A DNA stretch of 64,000 nucleotides from Arachis hypogaea (GCF_003086295.3 NC_092055.1:120767192-120831191); one strand, 5' to 3'. Counted from the stretch's first letter, positions 43,798 to 54,988 are shown. The notes: a model not told the origin generated them from the sequence alone. A program made the numbers and translations.

Positions 43798-45534
43798 TGA
43801 TGGTAATTAGTGGCTAAGAGAATGGGGGTTGAATCTTAGCCCCTTTTTGCTGAATATTAATTTCTGCCATTTAGAGAATCTTCTAGAGATATTTCTGCTT
43901 TTGTCTAATGTCGAGTTGAGAGACACTTTTGTTTTGTCTTGTGCCGAGTTGAGACACACTTCTGTTTTCGTCTCCAGATTAACAGAAACAGAGAAAGGAG
44001 TAGAGAAAAAGAATTAACACCAGATATATCCTGGTTCAGCCACTGAGTGCAATGTGGCCTACATCCAGTCTCCATCACAATAATGATAGAATTTCACTAT
44101 GTTATCACAACATTACAAACACCAATTTCTCCATAGGAACTACCCATTCCTATCTGGGACAAATCCAGATTCTATACCCAATCTAAATTTGACTAGGACT
44201 CAAAACCTAGCTTTCAACTGCAAAGTGCTCACCCAACTTGCAAGGAAACAAGTCCAGATTCCAACCCAACCTGAACTTGACTAGGACTCAAACCTAGCTT
44301 TCAATCTGCAAAGTGCTAACCCAACTTGCAAGGGAATCCCCTTAGGATCATGACAACAAAATAGAAATACATAGAAAGAATTTCTGAGATAACTATGACT
44401 TTTTCTTTAACTCTCTGCCTTTTTCCACTCATTGGCTTTTTCTTACAAAATCTCACATTTTACCTTTCACCAATGAAACACAGACAGACTAAATTGAGAA
44501 AAAGAAATATTCAATGAAAGCCATGAAGGAGAAGAATGAACAGCTCAAAGAGCTATGGGTACCCAAACGTGTGCTCTCACTCCTTGATCTCAACTCTTGG
44601 CCATTCACCCTTATTATAGAAGGGGAAGTTTCCAAGGTTGAAATTGGTTTAACCAACCCAGCAACTCCTTCTCCAACATAGGCTAAGTCACGGTTTGAAC
44701 AAAGGGAAGAGAGAGGAAAAATCGAAACTACATGCATGTACCTCTCTTAAACTTTTTTATCTATTTTCTTCAATCTTGGCCATTGATCTTGACTTTGGCC
44801 CCAAGAATTGATTCTGAACGTTGATGAGCGTCTGACTCAGGCTGGCTTTAAGCTTCCTATTTTTACTTCTTCCCTACCTGAGACTTAGAGGCTATCTTCT
44901 TCATAAAAATGGAAATGAATCTTTGCTGTGCCTTCAAGATAGATTTGCATCATGAACCGAGGCCTTTCTTTCCTTCCATGGCAACAAAATCTTGAAACCT
45001 TTCTCCAAATCTTTTCTTCTGTGGAAATAATCTTTTTTTCTCTATGTCTTCCATTTTTTCTTCTTCTATGAAAGAGTGATTTGACCGAAGCAAGAGAGAG
45101 GAGAGAGAAGAGAGAATAGCTTTCCTATGGAGCTTGTGGCCTTTGGTCATAACCCACTTTCTGTGCATTCTATTTTCTTTCTCTCTTTCTTGGAGATGAT
45201 GTGATTTGATCGAAGGAGAGAGAAGAGAGAAGGAAGAAAGCTTTTGGTGGAAGCTTTTAATTACAGTAAAGTGAATTGAATTCTCACTTCCAGTAACCAA
45301 GAAATTAAATTAATTTTAATTTTCACTTCCTGTTACCAATACATGGAGTCACGTGTTTGGCTTTTGGTTACTTAGGTATGAACTTAATTGAATTGTAATT
45401 TGAAGTCTATTAACTATGAGAGTAGGTAACTGAAACTTGCTTGATTATTTAAGCCACTTCCTTCTTTTCTTTTGCTTTGCCAATATTAATTCATGGGCTT
45501 GTGATTTTGGGCATGTCCTAATCTTAAGGTTCAG
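43798..45534 (-). repeat. 5' LTR of element J (right copy), truncated
   Basis: It matches 24592 onward at high identity for about 1.74 kb. The match stops in the phrase TTAAGGTTCAG at about 45534, where the left copy goes on for some 200 bases to its end. The outer end, with its TSD, is gone. Confidence 0.85.
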
Positions 45535-45700
45535 CGGCGTCAGGGGCTCGCGTCTCCTCTCTCCCTTGCGATTCTCAACGGCGACGGCCACGACGACGTC
45601 GACGGTGGCTCCAAGCTTCCCCGCCGCCGTCCCTCCCCCTTTCCCTCCCGTCCCCCCTTCGTATACCCTTTTCCTCCCCCCAAACGCGTTTTCTTTTATT
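45535..45700. other. GC-rich block at the truncated end of element J
   Basis: This segment is about 65% GC, in contrast to its AT-rich surroundings, with GGCGACGGCCACGACGACG-like and CCGCCGCCGTCCC-like stretches. On the plus strand it could encode a serine/threonine/proline-rich peptide, but there is no start in the block and no homology I recognise. It looks like the 5' part of a gene or a captured gene fragment joined to the LTR by a rearrangement. Confidence 0.4.
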
Positions 45701-46861
45701 TTTTTAAAATTATAATTTTTTTTATTAAAATAGGGGTAGTTTAGGAATAAAATAAAAAAAATTATTAGAATAGACGATTTAAAATGAAATGCAATATTAA
45801 GGACGATTCTAAGTTAAAAATTACATTAGAGACGATTTCGATTTTGATCCTCAATATTAGGGACCAAAACAATACTTATCCCTGTTATTTTACTCAATTT
45901 TTTAATAAATTTATTATCATCTCTGAATAATTAAATTTAGGATAAAAAAAGAATCAAATATAACCAGCTAATTAAACTCTTTCATGAATACTAAATATAT
46001 ATTCTTATATAGTTAGTGGTTGATTTTTGTATTTATATAATATAATTAAAGATTATTTGATGTATTTTTTTATATATCAAAATCAATATTAGTATATAAG
46101 TTTATAACTTACATGAATTTAAGACGAATATAAAGTATATGGATACAAAAATAAATTTATGTAAACGAACATTCTTTTATTTGAATAAAGTATTTTTTTT
46201 TTTCACTTCACAATACTCATTTTACCTTAACATGCATTGTTTGTACTATTTTAGTTTATTTTTATGTCTTTAGTAAATATCCTCTTAACAATGAATAATA
46301 TTAATAATTTAAAATTATTATTCATACTATTGTTATTTAAATATTCTCTTAATAATGAATACTAAAATTCAATACCACAATTTATATAAAAAAAAATTAG
46401 ACACAGATGTAATTAAATTTAATTTATAAAAATTGTATAATTATATCCAATTGACTGCTGTGTCTAACACTATATTTAGCTTGTCCAAGTTCAACACTGA
46501 GCTTTCTACAATACCACAATATGAACTGCTTTGAATGTGCATCATCAATTGTACAACAAAGGCATTAAGTCACATTTCAAAAAGATTCATTTCTCGATAA
46601 ACGAATTGATTGATACTCATCTTACGGAGTTCAACATCTTCGCATAAACACATTAAAAGATGTCTTTATTAATCTCCATCACCAACTTATTTTATTCATT
46701 ATATCTACGGTGAAAAATTAAAGAATACTAGTATGCCAATAAAATACAATAGCATATGTGAAAATGTTCTGTATAATCCGTGTAGAAGTTTCTTGGTACC
46801 TTTGATCATTTAGCACTTAGCAGGGTAATAGAATACAACTGAAATAGGGTTAATACTTCCG
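45701..46861. other. AT-rich intergenic DNA upstream of the PPR gene
   Basis: It begins with a repeat-like sentence (about 45720-45890: GACGATTTAAAATG..., GGGACCAAAACAATAC) of the kind seen in dispersed plant repeats. The rest is AT-rich with no gene seen. It should contain the promoter of the PPR gene. No single TATA box stands out with confidence. Confidence 0.5.
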
Positions 46862-48505
46862 ATGGCTGAGGCAGTAAGAAAAGCCACAACTCACCCATCT
46901 TCAAACGTTTCTTCCGTCGTAGCTTCCATTACATCACTGATTCAAACCATAAACCCCCAAAACCCAAATGCCTGTGAAGCACTGAAACCATTCTCCCCTT
47001 ACCTCACTCAACCATTGGTCATCCAAGTCATCAAGAACTTACGCAGTCCCAACCACGCACTATTCTTCTTCAACTGGGCCTCCAACCCGCAACCCAACCC
47101 CAACAACTACTCTCACACGCGCCACTGTTACGCCGCCATAACCGACTCCCTTCTCTCTCACTCTCTCTTCTCCACCGCCCACCACCTCCTCCACCGCTCC
47201 AACAACCTCTCCGACTCCTTGATTTGCAAATTCATCATTGCTCTCGGCAATCGCGGCGATATCAGGGGCGCCATTCACTGGTTCCACAAAGCCAAGAGCT
47301 TTTCACATGGCCGATGCTTGTTATCCTGTAACGCCGTCTTGGGTGTTCTTGTAAGAGCCAATCGGATCAATTTGTCAAAGTCTATCTTTGACCAGGTTGT
47401 GGAGGAGGGTGTGTTTGAGCTCGACGTGTTCACTTATACCACCATGATTAGGGGCTTCTGCAAAATAGGCATGGTCCACAGTGCACTCAAGGTGTTCGAT
47501 GAAATGCGCTGTTCGCCCAATTCGGTTACTTACAACACTTTGATTCACGGGTTTTGCAAGAACCGTGATATGGAGGGTGCCAAGAGGGTTTTTGATAGAA
47601 TGGTGGAAGTAGGGGGTCAGAGTTGCAAGCCGGATGTGGTGACTTATACTACTTTAATTGATGGATATTCAAAGAAAGGTGAGTTCCGCGAAGCTTTAGA
47701 GTGTATGGAAGAGATGGTAAAACAGGGTTGTCATCCAAATGTGTTGACCTACAATGCGTTGATTGAAGGCCTTTGCTTGGGTGGGAATGTGGACGAGGCC
47801 ATGAAGATGATGACTAGGATGCGATTGAATGGTTTAGAAGACAATGTTACCACAAACACCAGCATCATCAAGGGTTTTTGCACTGTGGGAAGGTCTGAAG
47901 AAGCTATCATGCATCTGAAGGAAATGGATAGTCGCGGGATGAGGCCGGATTTGAAGGCTTACAGTGTCATAGTCAATGAGTATTGCAAAATTAGGAAACC
48001 AGATGATGCCCTTTTACTTATAAGGGAGATGGTGGTCAAGGGAATCAAGCCATCTGTGTCAAGTTTTAATGCAGTGTTTAGAGTTCTTGTGGATATAGGG
48101 AAGCTGGATGAAGCAGTTCATCTTTTGAAGCAGATGCCTCAAATGGGCTGCATACCCAACTTCTTATCATATAGCATAGTGATCTGTGGTCTTTGTAAAG
48201 TGAATGGTAGGATGCAAGAAGTTGAAGGGCTTGTATCTGAGATGCTTGAGAACGGCCATGACCTTGATACCACCTTGTACAATTGCTTGCTTGGGGGATA
48301 TTGTGATCTTGGGGATGAGGAAATGGCATTGAGGACTGTCTATGACATGATTGATAAGAACTTTGTAATCAACAAAGACACATTCTGCATTTTTGTCAAG
48401 GACTTGCGTGGAAAGGGAAAACTTAGCAAGGCAGTGACTGTTGTTGAAGAGATGTGCAGGAGATGCAATGTACCTGATATAAATTCTTACAGAGCGTTAC
48501 TCTAG
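46862..48505 (+). CDS. Pentatricopeptide repeat (PPR) protein, P class
   Basis: An intronless frame of 547 residues; the ATG at 46862 follows an in-frame-free AT-rich region. After an N-terminal region with serine/threonine-rich sequence (possibly a transit peptide) and FFFNWASNP at about 68-76, about ten 35-residue P-type motifs run from about 155 to 540. Examples are TYTTMIRGFCKIGMVHSALK (191 on), TYNTLIHGFCKNRDMEGAKR, TYTTLIDGYSKKGEFREALE and TYNALIEGLCLGGNVDEAMK. No E or DYW domain is present, so it is not of the editing-deaminase type. PPR proteins bind single-stranded RNA in mitochondria or plastids and act in RNA processing, stability or translation. Organelle and target cannot be told from sequence alone. 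The gene appears intact. Confidence 0.93.
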   Translation: MAEAVRKATTHPSSNVSSVVASITSLIQTINPQNPNACEALKPFSPYLTQPLVIQVIKNLRSPNHALFFFNWASNPQPNPNNYSHTRHCYAAITDSLLSHSLFSTAHHLLHRSNNLSDSLICKFIIALGNRGDIRGAIHWFHKAKSFSHGRCLLSCNAVLGVLVRANRINLSKSIFDQVVEEGVFELDVFTYTTMIRGFCKIGMVHSALKVFDEMRCSPNSVTYNTLIHGFCKNRDMEGAKRVFDRMVEVGGQSCKPDVVTYTTLIDGYSKKGEFREALECMEEMVKQGCHPNVLTYNALIEGLCLGGNVDEAMKMMTRMRLNGLEDNVTTNTSIIKGFCTVGRSEEAIMHLKEMDSRGMRPDLKAYSVIVNEYCKIRKPDDALLLIREMVVKGIKPSVSSFNAVFRVLVDIGKLDEAVHLLKQMPQMGCIPNFLSYSIVICGLCKVNGRMQEVEGLVSEMLENGHDLDTTLYNCLLGGYCDLGDEEMALRTVYDMIDKNFVINKDTFCIFVKDLRGKGKLSKAVTVVEEMCRRCNVPDINSYRALL

Positions 48506-48971
48506 TGTCTATTTTTTTTTGGTAACTTACTCTAGTGTCTATATGAACAGCTAAATTCATTTCTACAAGTTTCAACTGCTGTGAAACTTGAGAACAGTAC
48601 GTGAATACAAAACTAAGATGCAGAATTCGGAAGCAGGCACTTCTTTTATTTTTTTTTAATAAATAAAACTAGTTAATGAGAATCTGCAATCGTTAAATGA
48701 GATTATGGAGCCGGCCAGAGGCCCAGAGCTGTCTTGGCATTATGGTACTCGTTTACAAATATACAATAAGCTGAAATAAATGTTGAAAACATATATTAAA
48801 ACGTTAACTACAAGGATAAGGACGAAAGAACCCAAACAAAAAATTTGCCTCGTAAGAATGTTAAATGATTAGTTCTAAACATATTCACCTTGGGAAATCA
48901 CTGTTCTTGTGGCTTCGAATTCAATCCAAGCTAATGGTCAAAATCCCGTTTCCTCTACAAGGAGATTGAAT
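48506..48971. other. Spacer between the two host genes
   Basis: It starts with a short direct repeat (ACTCTAGTGTCTAT twice near 48500-48541). It has no recognised coding sequence and probably holds the PPR 3' UTR and the promoter and 5' UTR of the next gene. Confidence 0.5.
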
Positions 48972-50664
48972 ATGGCTACTCCAGATCAGAAGACTCTTGT
49001 TTGTGTGAAGCAAGTGAAGCAAGGGGTGGTAGATGAGTGGGACGAGAGCATGCCATTACCAGGAGATATCATCGAAGGATTTTCAGAGCACGACGCCGAT
49101 GATGATTCCTTTACTCCGGTCAAGGCCAGTTCAGAGCTTATCTCTCAGCTTGGCAAGATTAACCCCCGCGTCGAATTCATATGGATAAAAGTCAGAAGGG
49201 GCAATAAAAACTCAGTGAAACTTCAGGCATAATAGTTAAAATCTCAATTTAACTCTTAAAATCTTTCAATATTAGGATTTTGAATGAGTTAATCGATTTT
49301 ACAAAATTTCTACTAGGTTTAACAATTCTATAATTTAAATCTTGTTCGATTTCACATTTTACATATTTAATTTACTCTTCCGAATTTATGTAAAATCTCG
49401 ATTTTCTCTACTATAACCGCAGGCACGTATTGTGCAACAAAAAGGATCCATACTCAAGAGGAAGTACTATACTATTCAAGCTACAACGGATGACAGACAT
49501 GTTGCGGATTTAGGAGACCTTACGTTAGATCAGTGCACTGCACTGCAAGGTACACACACTCAAGCTATAAACTTAATTTAAACAAAAATATACTGATCCT
49601 TGTCCATGCATAACTCTTGTTTAATTTAAACAAGAATCGTTTTCCGAATAATAACATTGCAGAAATGAGCATGAAAGCAATAAACGTGGAGGGCAGGGAA
49701 TTTGGAAGGAGTGGGATCAAATATGATTGGAAGATGAAAGTTGGAACCTATTTGCCTGACCAATGGTGTTCAGTGATCAGCTCCATTCTGTTCATGCCCC
49801 TTGTTAACGAGCAGTTCATGGACGCTACCACGGCGAGGTGCATGGCCTGGTTTAGTGCAGCAATTTCTTCCGGAGTTCCTCTTGTTTTTGTTAATATCCA
49901 AACAGAACAGGTTCTATCCAAGCCATGGACATAACATTTTTCCCCCTTTTTCATTTCAACTTGTGCTATTCAATAAACTAAACCAAATAATTAATGAGTC
50001 AAATTGAATATCATCCAGGTGGATACACAGGAGAAGACTAGTTTCTCTGGAAAAGAAACAAGCGTGTGTAGCAAGCAACAAATCCACAACACTAACAAAA
50101 TAATACACGGTATAAGGTTGTGGTTTCTACCTGGACTATCAGAAATTTCAATAGAGTTGATCCCTAAACATACGGAAACTCGCTTCGGAATGGAAATCAA
50201 GCAAACCGAAGAGGTAAACAACACTTGTGGAACTTTGTGAACTAAAGAACTTGTTCTTGTTGCTAATTAAAGCATTATTATTGCAGGGTTTTGTGTACAT
50301 ATACTCAGTGATGAGAGGTTCAGTAGCTGAAGGTGCAGGGTTAGGAGAACTGTATGAAGAGGCAATAGCAAGCGGATTCCTTCTTGTGATATCTCGGTTG
50401 GAAGGCAAAAGCATAATGCCAAAGAATGTGTGCAGTGGTGGTCTTATTCATTGCTGTAACCAATATGAGATCAACGAAACTTTCAATGTAGCAATAGAAC
50501 AACTTGAGACCATTGAGGTGCATGTCATGGCATGGCCCAATAACCAAACTCAACCTATTGGATTTGCATCACTCTTAGCTCCAAATGGATCATTCCCAAC
50601 TCATCATTATCATTATGATCATCAAAAACAATTGCACAAGCTCGCTCATCACCACACTATTTAG
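48972..50664 (+). CDS. Five-exon gene for a conserved-looking plant protein of unknown function (400 residues)
   Basis: Predicted exons: 48972-49226, 49423-49549, 49663-49910, 50019-50213 and 50287-50664. Phases fit throughout (255+127+248+195+378 = 1203 bases, 400 codons plus TAG). Introns 2-4 have GT-AG borders. Intron 1 appears to be GC-AG (CAG|GC ... GCAG|GC), as no GT lies nearby. The protein starts [18 protein letters not shown] and has [104 protein letters not shown] and [14 protein letters not shown], ending in a histidine-rich tail. The [14 protein letters not shown] part is reminiscent of a PDZ-like turn, but this is weak. I do not recognise the family function. No signal peptide or membrane segment was seen. 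A longer frame upstream to 48909 begins with GTG and lacks an ATG. Confidence 0.85.
49227..49422 (+). other. Probable GC-AG intron (intron 1 of the five-exon gene)
   Basis: 196 bases. The donor is CAG|GCATAA and the acceptor ...ACCGCAG|GCACG. Joining gives phase-0 codons SVKLQ-ARIVQQ. GC donors are a known minor class of plant introns, usually with strong flanking pairing. The donor here pairs weakly after the GC. Confidence 0.65.
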
Positions 50665-51248
50665 TGAAGTAGTAACTTTCTGAGTTCAAGTTTGGTTCGT
50701 GTAATGGTGGTGTTATGCAATTACTTTGTAGTATGCATTTACTCATCTATTGATCTTCATTTTGCGGTGTTTAAATATTTTTGTTCTAACACTAATATAT
50801 TGAATTTCCTTCCACCTATGCTGGAAACTTTGCAAGTCAACTTTTTGTTCCGTCTCAACTTCTCCAATGCTCCGGTTATAACTGTTGAGCGGGTATATTT
50901 CATTGGTAACTAGACATTCAAAAATATTTATATACCAAAGTCAACCACTAAAATTAGTCACTAATATATTTGTGTATAAATACATGTATGATTTAATTTA
51001 TTTTCAATATGTATTTATATTTTAACATATATTTTATACGAGTGACTGATTTTAGTATACCCATAATATGGTTGTTAAACATTTCGTACAATTTTATTGC
51101 ATTGTGTTTGTATAACATATTAACATAGCAACGTAAATATATCAAAGTTCATATTAAATAAGGTGATTTTTTTTAATATTATCATTCAATCAAATTTATT
51201 TGTAAAAAATAGCTATTTAAATAGTAAATTTAAAAGAATTATTTTTAG
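50665..51248. other. 3' flank of the five-exon gene, AT-rich
   Basis: Probably holds the 3' UTR. No further gene was recognised. The short frame 50692-50913 lacks support. Confidence 0.4.
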
Positions 51249-51426
51249 AATTTAATTATGATGTATTGTCAGTGTAAAATTGTTTTACACATGTTCCAAT
51301 CATATAACGTTATATTAGCAAAAATAACTACTTTTTACATTAACCGTGTTAATAGTCATTCAAAAGAACAGTTGTAATTGTACGACAATATAAAACGTTT
51401 ACACTGTAAGTATATCAAAATTAATT
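51249..51426. mobile_element. Putative MITE
   Basis: About 180 bases with imperfect terminal inverted repeats of some 35 bases (AATTTAATTATGATGTATTG...CAGTGTAAAA at the left, and its partner TTTACACTGTAAGTATATCA... at the right). The CAGTGTAAAA-type end is common in small plant transposons. The target duplication is unclear. Confidence 0.5.
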
Positions 51427-51599
51427 ATCGTTACATAATTTAATTTCTGTTTAAAATTTTATTGCATCAGTAATCATATGAATTGAATTCATATTAGAAG
51501 AGATTTATATATACAAAATAAATGCTATGATAATTTAAAATGTCACAAAATTTCTATATATACCTTTTACTGCTAATGTCTCATTAATTTTATCAATCC

Positions 51600-52099
51600 C
51601 GTTAGGTAATCAAGAGGGCTCCAGCCAATTTCTACCAATATTTATTGGACTGGACCTCAAAGCCCAACATATCAAACACCCCTACCCCAAACCACCACAA
51701 TTTACCCTAATCATTAATTACCATTTCACCACCTTCGTCTACCTAGTCTCCCTCTCAATTCCGTCGCTAACCCTCCCTCAACGGCAGTGTGACACACCGA
51801 AACACCACCGTCCCACGCTGTCTCTTCTTCTTGACCAACCCTAGTCAACGTTGCTAACCTGTGTCGCGGGACAAGACTACGCTGCCTACAACCTGCGAGT
51901 CCTCCACGACAAGGCTAGACGCTTCCGTCGCCGATTCGAATTGCATTACAACCTAGCCGCCGAGAGGTCATTATCTACTGGAACTCATTGGATTGCGCTG
52001 CCCTCTCCATCTTTCCACCGGTTCACGCCGACTCCAGTACTGCCTCCAAGACGCGCCGTGCAGTCTCTTCCTCGTACGCCAGCATTGCTGCTCTAACAG
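51600..52099 (+). other. Possible first exon of an unrecognised transcript or gene fragment
   Basis: A GC-richer block that contrasts with its AT-rich surroundings and ends in CTCTAACAG|GTTAGT, a good splice donor at 52100. The frame over it is open for about 81 codons (AGQDYAAYNLRVLHDKARRF) but has no ATG start. No family was recognised. It may be the 5' end of a decayed gene or a non-coding transcript. Confidence 0.35.
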
Positions 52100-52559
52100 G
52101 TTAGTACAAAATTATGATTTTAGTAGTTAGAGGATATTGCTAATCTATTTAGGATTCATATACTAGGTTTAGATATTCATATAAGATGCTTTTTGAATTA
52201 CTAGATGTTACTTTTTAGTAATGTTAGACGTTTGATTATATGAATTGTACTGAATTTTCTATGATATTGATTCGTTATGCTTTGCATGAAGGCTCTTGCA
52301 TACGTTAATAATTGTTTTTTTCTTACTGAATTCACAATTACATGATAAAAACAGAGATATAAGGTCGTTTGTTTTCTTTTTTCCAGATTAAAATTGAGTT
52401 TGAATGCAGTCAATTTAAATTTGAAGTATTAAGATAGTGTACGGAGTAATTTTCTAGAGTTTGGGAGAAAAAATAACTAGTTGCTATCCCACAACTAAGA
52501 GTGATTTTTTGGAGTTCTGAATAAAAAAAAGTAGTTGTAATCTATATAACTAAGTGATT

Positions 52560-53290
52560 TTTTGAATGTGTGTTCAACGGATGTTCTTTGATTTTGTTGA
52601 ATTAATGGATGTTTATTTGATTTTAATTATTCAGTGTTTCTTATCAAGTAAATTGGATGTTAATTTTTCATATGGTTTGGGAGCTTTGAAAAAAAAATAG
52701 TTATAAGCTAATTTAATTTTGCTTGAATTAAAATTGGGTTTGAATTTAGTCATTTAAAGTGGTAGCATTGGGAGAGGGAATTTGCAGTTGCTTTTAGTTT
52801 TATTTTTCTTTAATTTTTTAGATTTGCAGGAAGGTATTTGTATGTTTTATATTTTTTTATTTTTTTTTCATAAAATTGGAGGTTTATTTTATTGAAATTG
52901 GATATTTTTAGGGATGGCATTATTGTGTTGATGTGTTTTTTGTGTCGGATGTATCTTTAATGGATGTGTCTTATGTTTAACTTGCTTGGATATGTCTTTT
53001 ATTGGATGTATTTTTAATGGATGCATCTTCTATTTAAAACTTGTTTGGATATGTCTTTTGTTGGATGTGTCTTCTGTTTAAAACTTATTTGAATGTGTCT
53101 TTAATGGATGTGTCTTTTGTTTAGAACTTTGATGTTACTTTTCGAGACTTGTGAACTTTTCTTCTCTGTTGGACTTATTAGTGTGTGTCTCTATTAAAAC
53201 TCTTGTTAGCATTTTTTTTAGTATGGATGTGTCTTCTCAATTAGAATATTAATGTGTCTTTTTGCTTTTGTTAATGCTTGGATGTGCCTT
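52560..53290 (+). repeat. Diffuse GGATGTGTCTT repeat tract
   Basis: Many imperfect copies of a 20-60 base unit around (T)GGATGTGTCTT(T/C)TNT, sometimes with TTTAAAACTTG between (clear at about 52940-53130 and scattered outside). It lies between the possible exon at 51.6-52.1 kb and the coiled-coil fragment at 53.3 kb. Confidence 0.6.
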
Positions 53291-53304
53291 TTGTTATAAG
53301 AGAG

Positions 53305-53464
53305 GAAAATTGCGCCTGCTCACACTAGGTATGAGAAGTTGGAAGCGAAGATGAAGGAAGCTACAACTAACTTGGTCTCTCAAGCAGGTCAGATAAAGGA
53401 ACTAAAACTCCATTTCAGGGAGCGTGATCAAGAGTTTGCTAGTAGGAAGAGTGCACTGACCTAG
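53305..53464 (+). pseudogene. Coiled-coil ORF fragment
   Basis: From about 53317 a frame reads AHTRYEKLEAKMKEATTNL, VSQAGQIKELKLHFRERDQE and FASRKSALT, then TAG (53462-53464). The charged heptad-like pattern suggests a coiled coil. Coiled-coil C-termini of this sort occur in genes carried by plant DNA transposons, but I cannot assign it. No start or splice signal is convincing. Confidence 0.4.
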
Positions 53465-54387
53465 TTGATAACACTTATTGATGCTAAGCTTAAACAAAAA
53501 ATTTAACTTTTGTTTTTATGCATATGCTTATTTCGGTCAAATCTTGATGATCATCTTTGAGAGTTTGGGTGGTTTAATTAGATATTCATCAATAAACTTT
53601 CTAAGTTTATATGAATGTGCACATGATTTTTTTAAGCTACTCAATTTTTTTGTAGACATATTAACATGAATGTAAGTTCAAGTGTTGTTACATCTATTTC
53701 GTTATCATCATGTTGAGATGTAATGAAAAAAATTATAATATTCATTATGCTTATTCATACCAATTTGTATCACGGTGGAATCAAGGATTCATCGTGACTA
53801 AAAGATTTACAAGAACTTTATATTTTGTTAGAGGGGTGAAGCTACATCAATTAGAAAGCTACATCGATTAGGATTAATCATGCATATGACATATGTATGT
53901 ACTCACAAAAATGAACACAAACACCACAATCCTATCAGTTGCAGCAACATAGTGAAATGAAAAATTAAAAGGTTAATGATATTAAGCTATGATTGAATTT
54001 GTGCCTGGACAAAAAAAACCATAAAAAATATCACTCCCAAAATCAACAAAACAGAAATAATCTTCATTAGCAACAAACAAAAAACAAAACCCCCAAAATT
54101 AACAAACAATCCAAATTACAAATTGTTACCAACAACAAATAATAAAAAAAATCATGAATTTCCATACAAATTCACCGTTTGCCATCTTTATCATCATAGT
54201 TTATAACATAAACAACACACAAACTAGAACAACCCAAACAATTAAAAAAGAAATTGAATTTTAACATTGAGTAAACTTTTCACATTGACTGATTCTCTTT
54301 CAGTAAAATGAAAAAGGAGAAAGAAGTAGCTTGATGGTAAACAATTTAGTCCTACAAAGTCCAACAGGTATCTGAAATTCCTTGCTT
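53465..54387. other. AT-rich stretch without a recognised gene
   Basis: A low-complexity A-rich part at about 54000-54260. Nothing else was recognised. Confidence 0.4.
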
Positions 54388-54530
54388 CTAGAACCAATCA
54401 GTCATGTGGAACTTCTCATAGAGCACAGGTCTTGCATCTGTTTTCTTAGAGAGTTGCTTCATAAGCGGAAGAATGACATCTAGTAGCCGATGAAAATACC
54501 AAATGTAGATAAGATCTTTGCACCTATGTG
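54388..54530 (-). pseudogene. Possible 3' exon or gene fragment
   Basis: Minus-strand reading: FHRLLDVILPLMKQLSKKTD then ARPVLYEKFHMTDWF and TAG at about 54388. This is a plausible protein end with normal amino-acid balance. No start or intron border is firm and the family was not recognised. Confidence 0.35.
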
Positions 54531-54649
54531 TCATATGGTAACTATAGCATATAAATAAAGATTAAATAAAAAGCAATAGAAACATAGGATCTATAAGACC
54601 CCAGATTTTTTAAAATTAAATAATACATTATTTAATGATTTATTTTATT

Positions 54650-54988
54650 TAGTCCCACCATGAGGACAAAGTTAAATAATTAACAGAATGTCATACATGA
54701 CAGTAGTACAAGAACAAGATCGATAATCTGGAGAACAAGTACAAGTTCTAGAGGCACAAATTCAACCGTGGATGCATCAATACATTTATTTATCATTCTC
54801 TTTAGTTCTATAGAAAATATTTCATTTAAATTGTAAGAAGAATGATAAATAAATGTATTGATGCATTCACGGTTGATTTTGTGCCTTTGGAGCTTGTACT
54901 TGTTCTCTAAATTATCGACCTTGTTCTTGTACTGCTGTCATGTATGACATTCCATTATTTATTTAACTTTGACCTCACGGTAGGACTA
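54650..54988. repeat. Large foldback (inverted repeat with short loop)
   Basis: The left arm 54650-54799 and right arm 54839-54988 are about 150 bases each and complementary at roughly 85-90% by eye, with a 39-base AT-rich loop. Conserved pieces include ATGTCATACATGACAG near both outer thirds and ATAAATAAATGTATTGATGC next to the loop. It may be a foldback MITE or a hairpin small-RNA precursor. Confidence 0.8.

Larger units (their letters stand above)
24592..45534 (-). mobile_element. Element J: decayed Ty1/copia retrotransposon, Sirevirus type
   Basis: Read on the minus strand: right (5') LTR, primer site for initiator tRNA-Met, gag with UBN2-like and zinc-knuckle parts, coiled coil, protease, integrase, linker, RNase H, a long non-coding stretch with repeated polypurine tracts, and left (3') LTR. 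RT is largely deleted and the frames are broken. D is inserted in gag. The 5' LTR lacks its outer end, as it is cut at about 45534. The integrase-before-RT order and CDNLSA-type RNase H mark it as copia. Multiple polypurine tracts before the 3' LTR are a reported Sirevirus trait. Confidence 0.85.

Noticed and set aside
47060..48329. Minus-strand frames inside the PPR gene
   Set aside because: Shadows of the real plus-strand coding sequence.
48909..48971. Longer start of the five-exon gene
   Set aside because: The first codon is GTG and no in-frame ATG lies upstream, so the ATG at 48972 is preferred unless an upstream exon exists.
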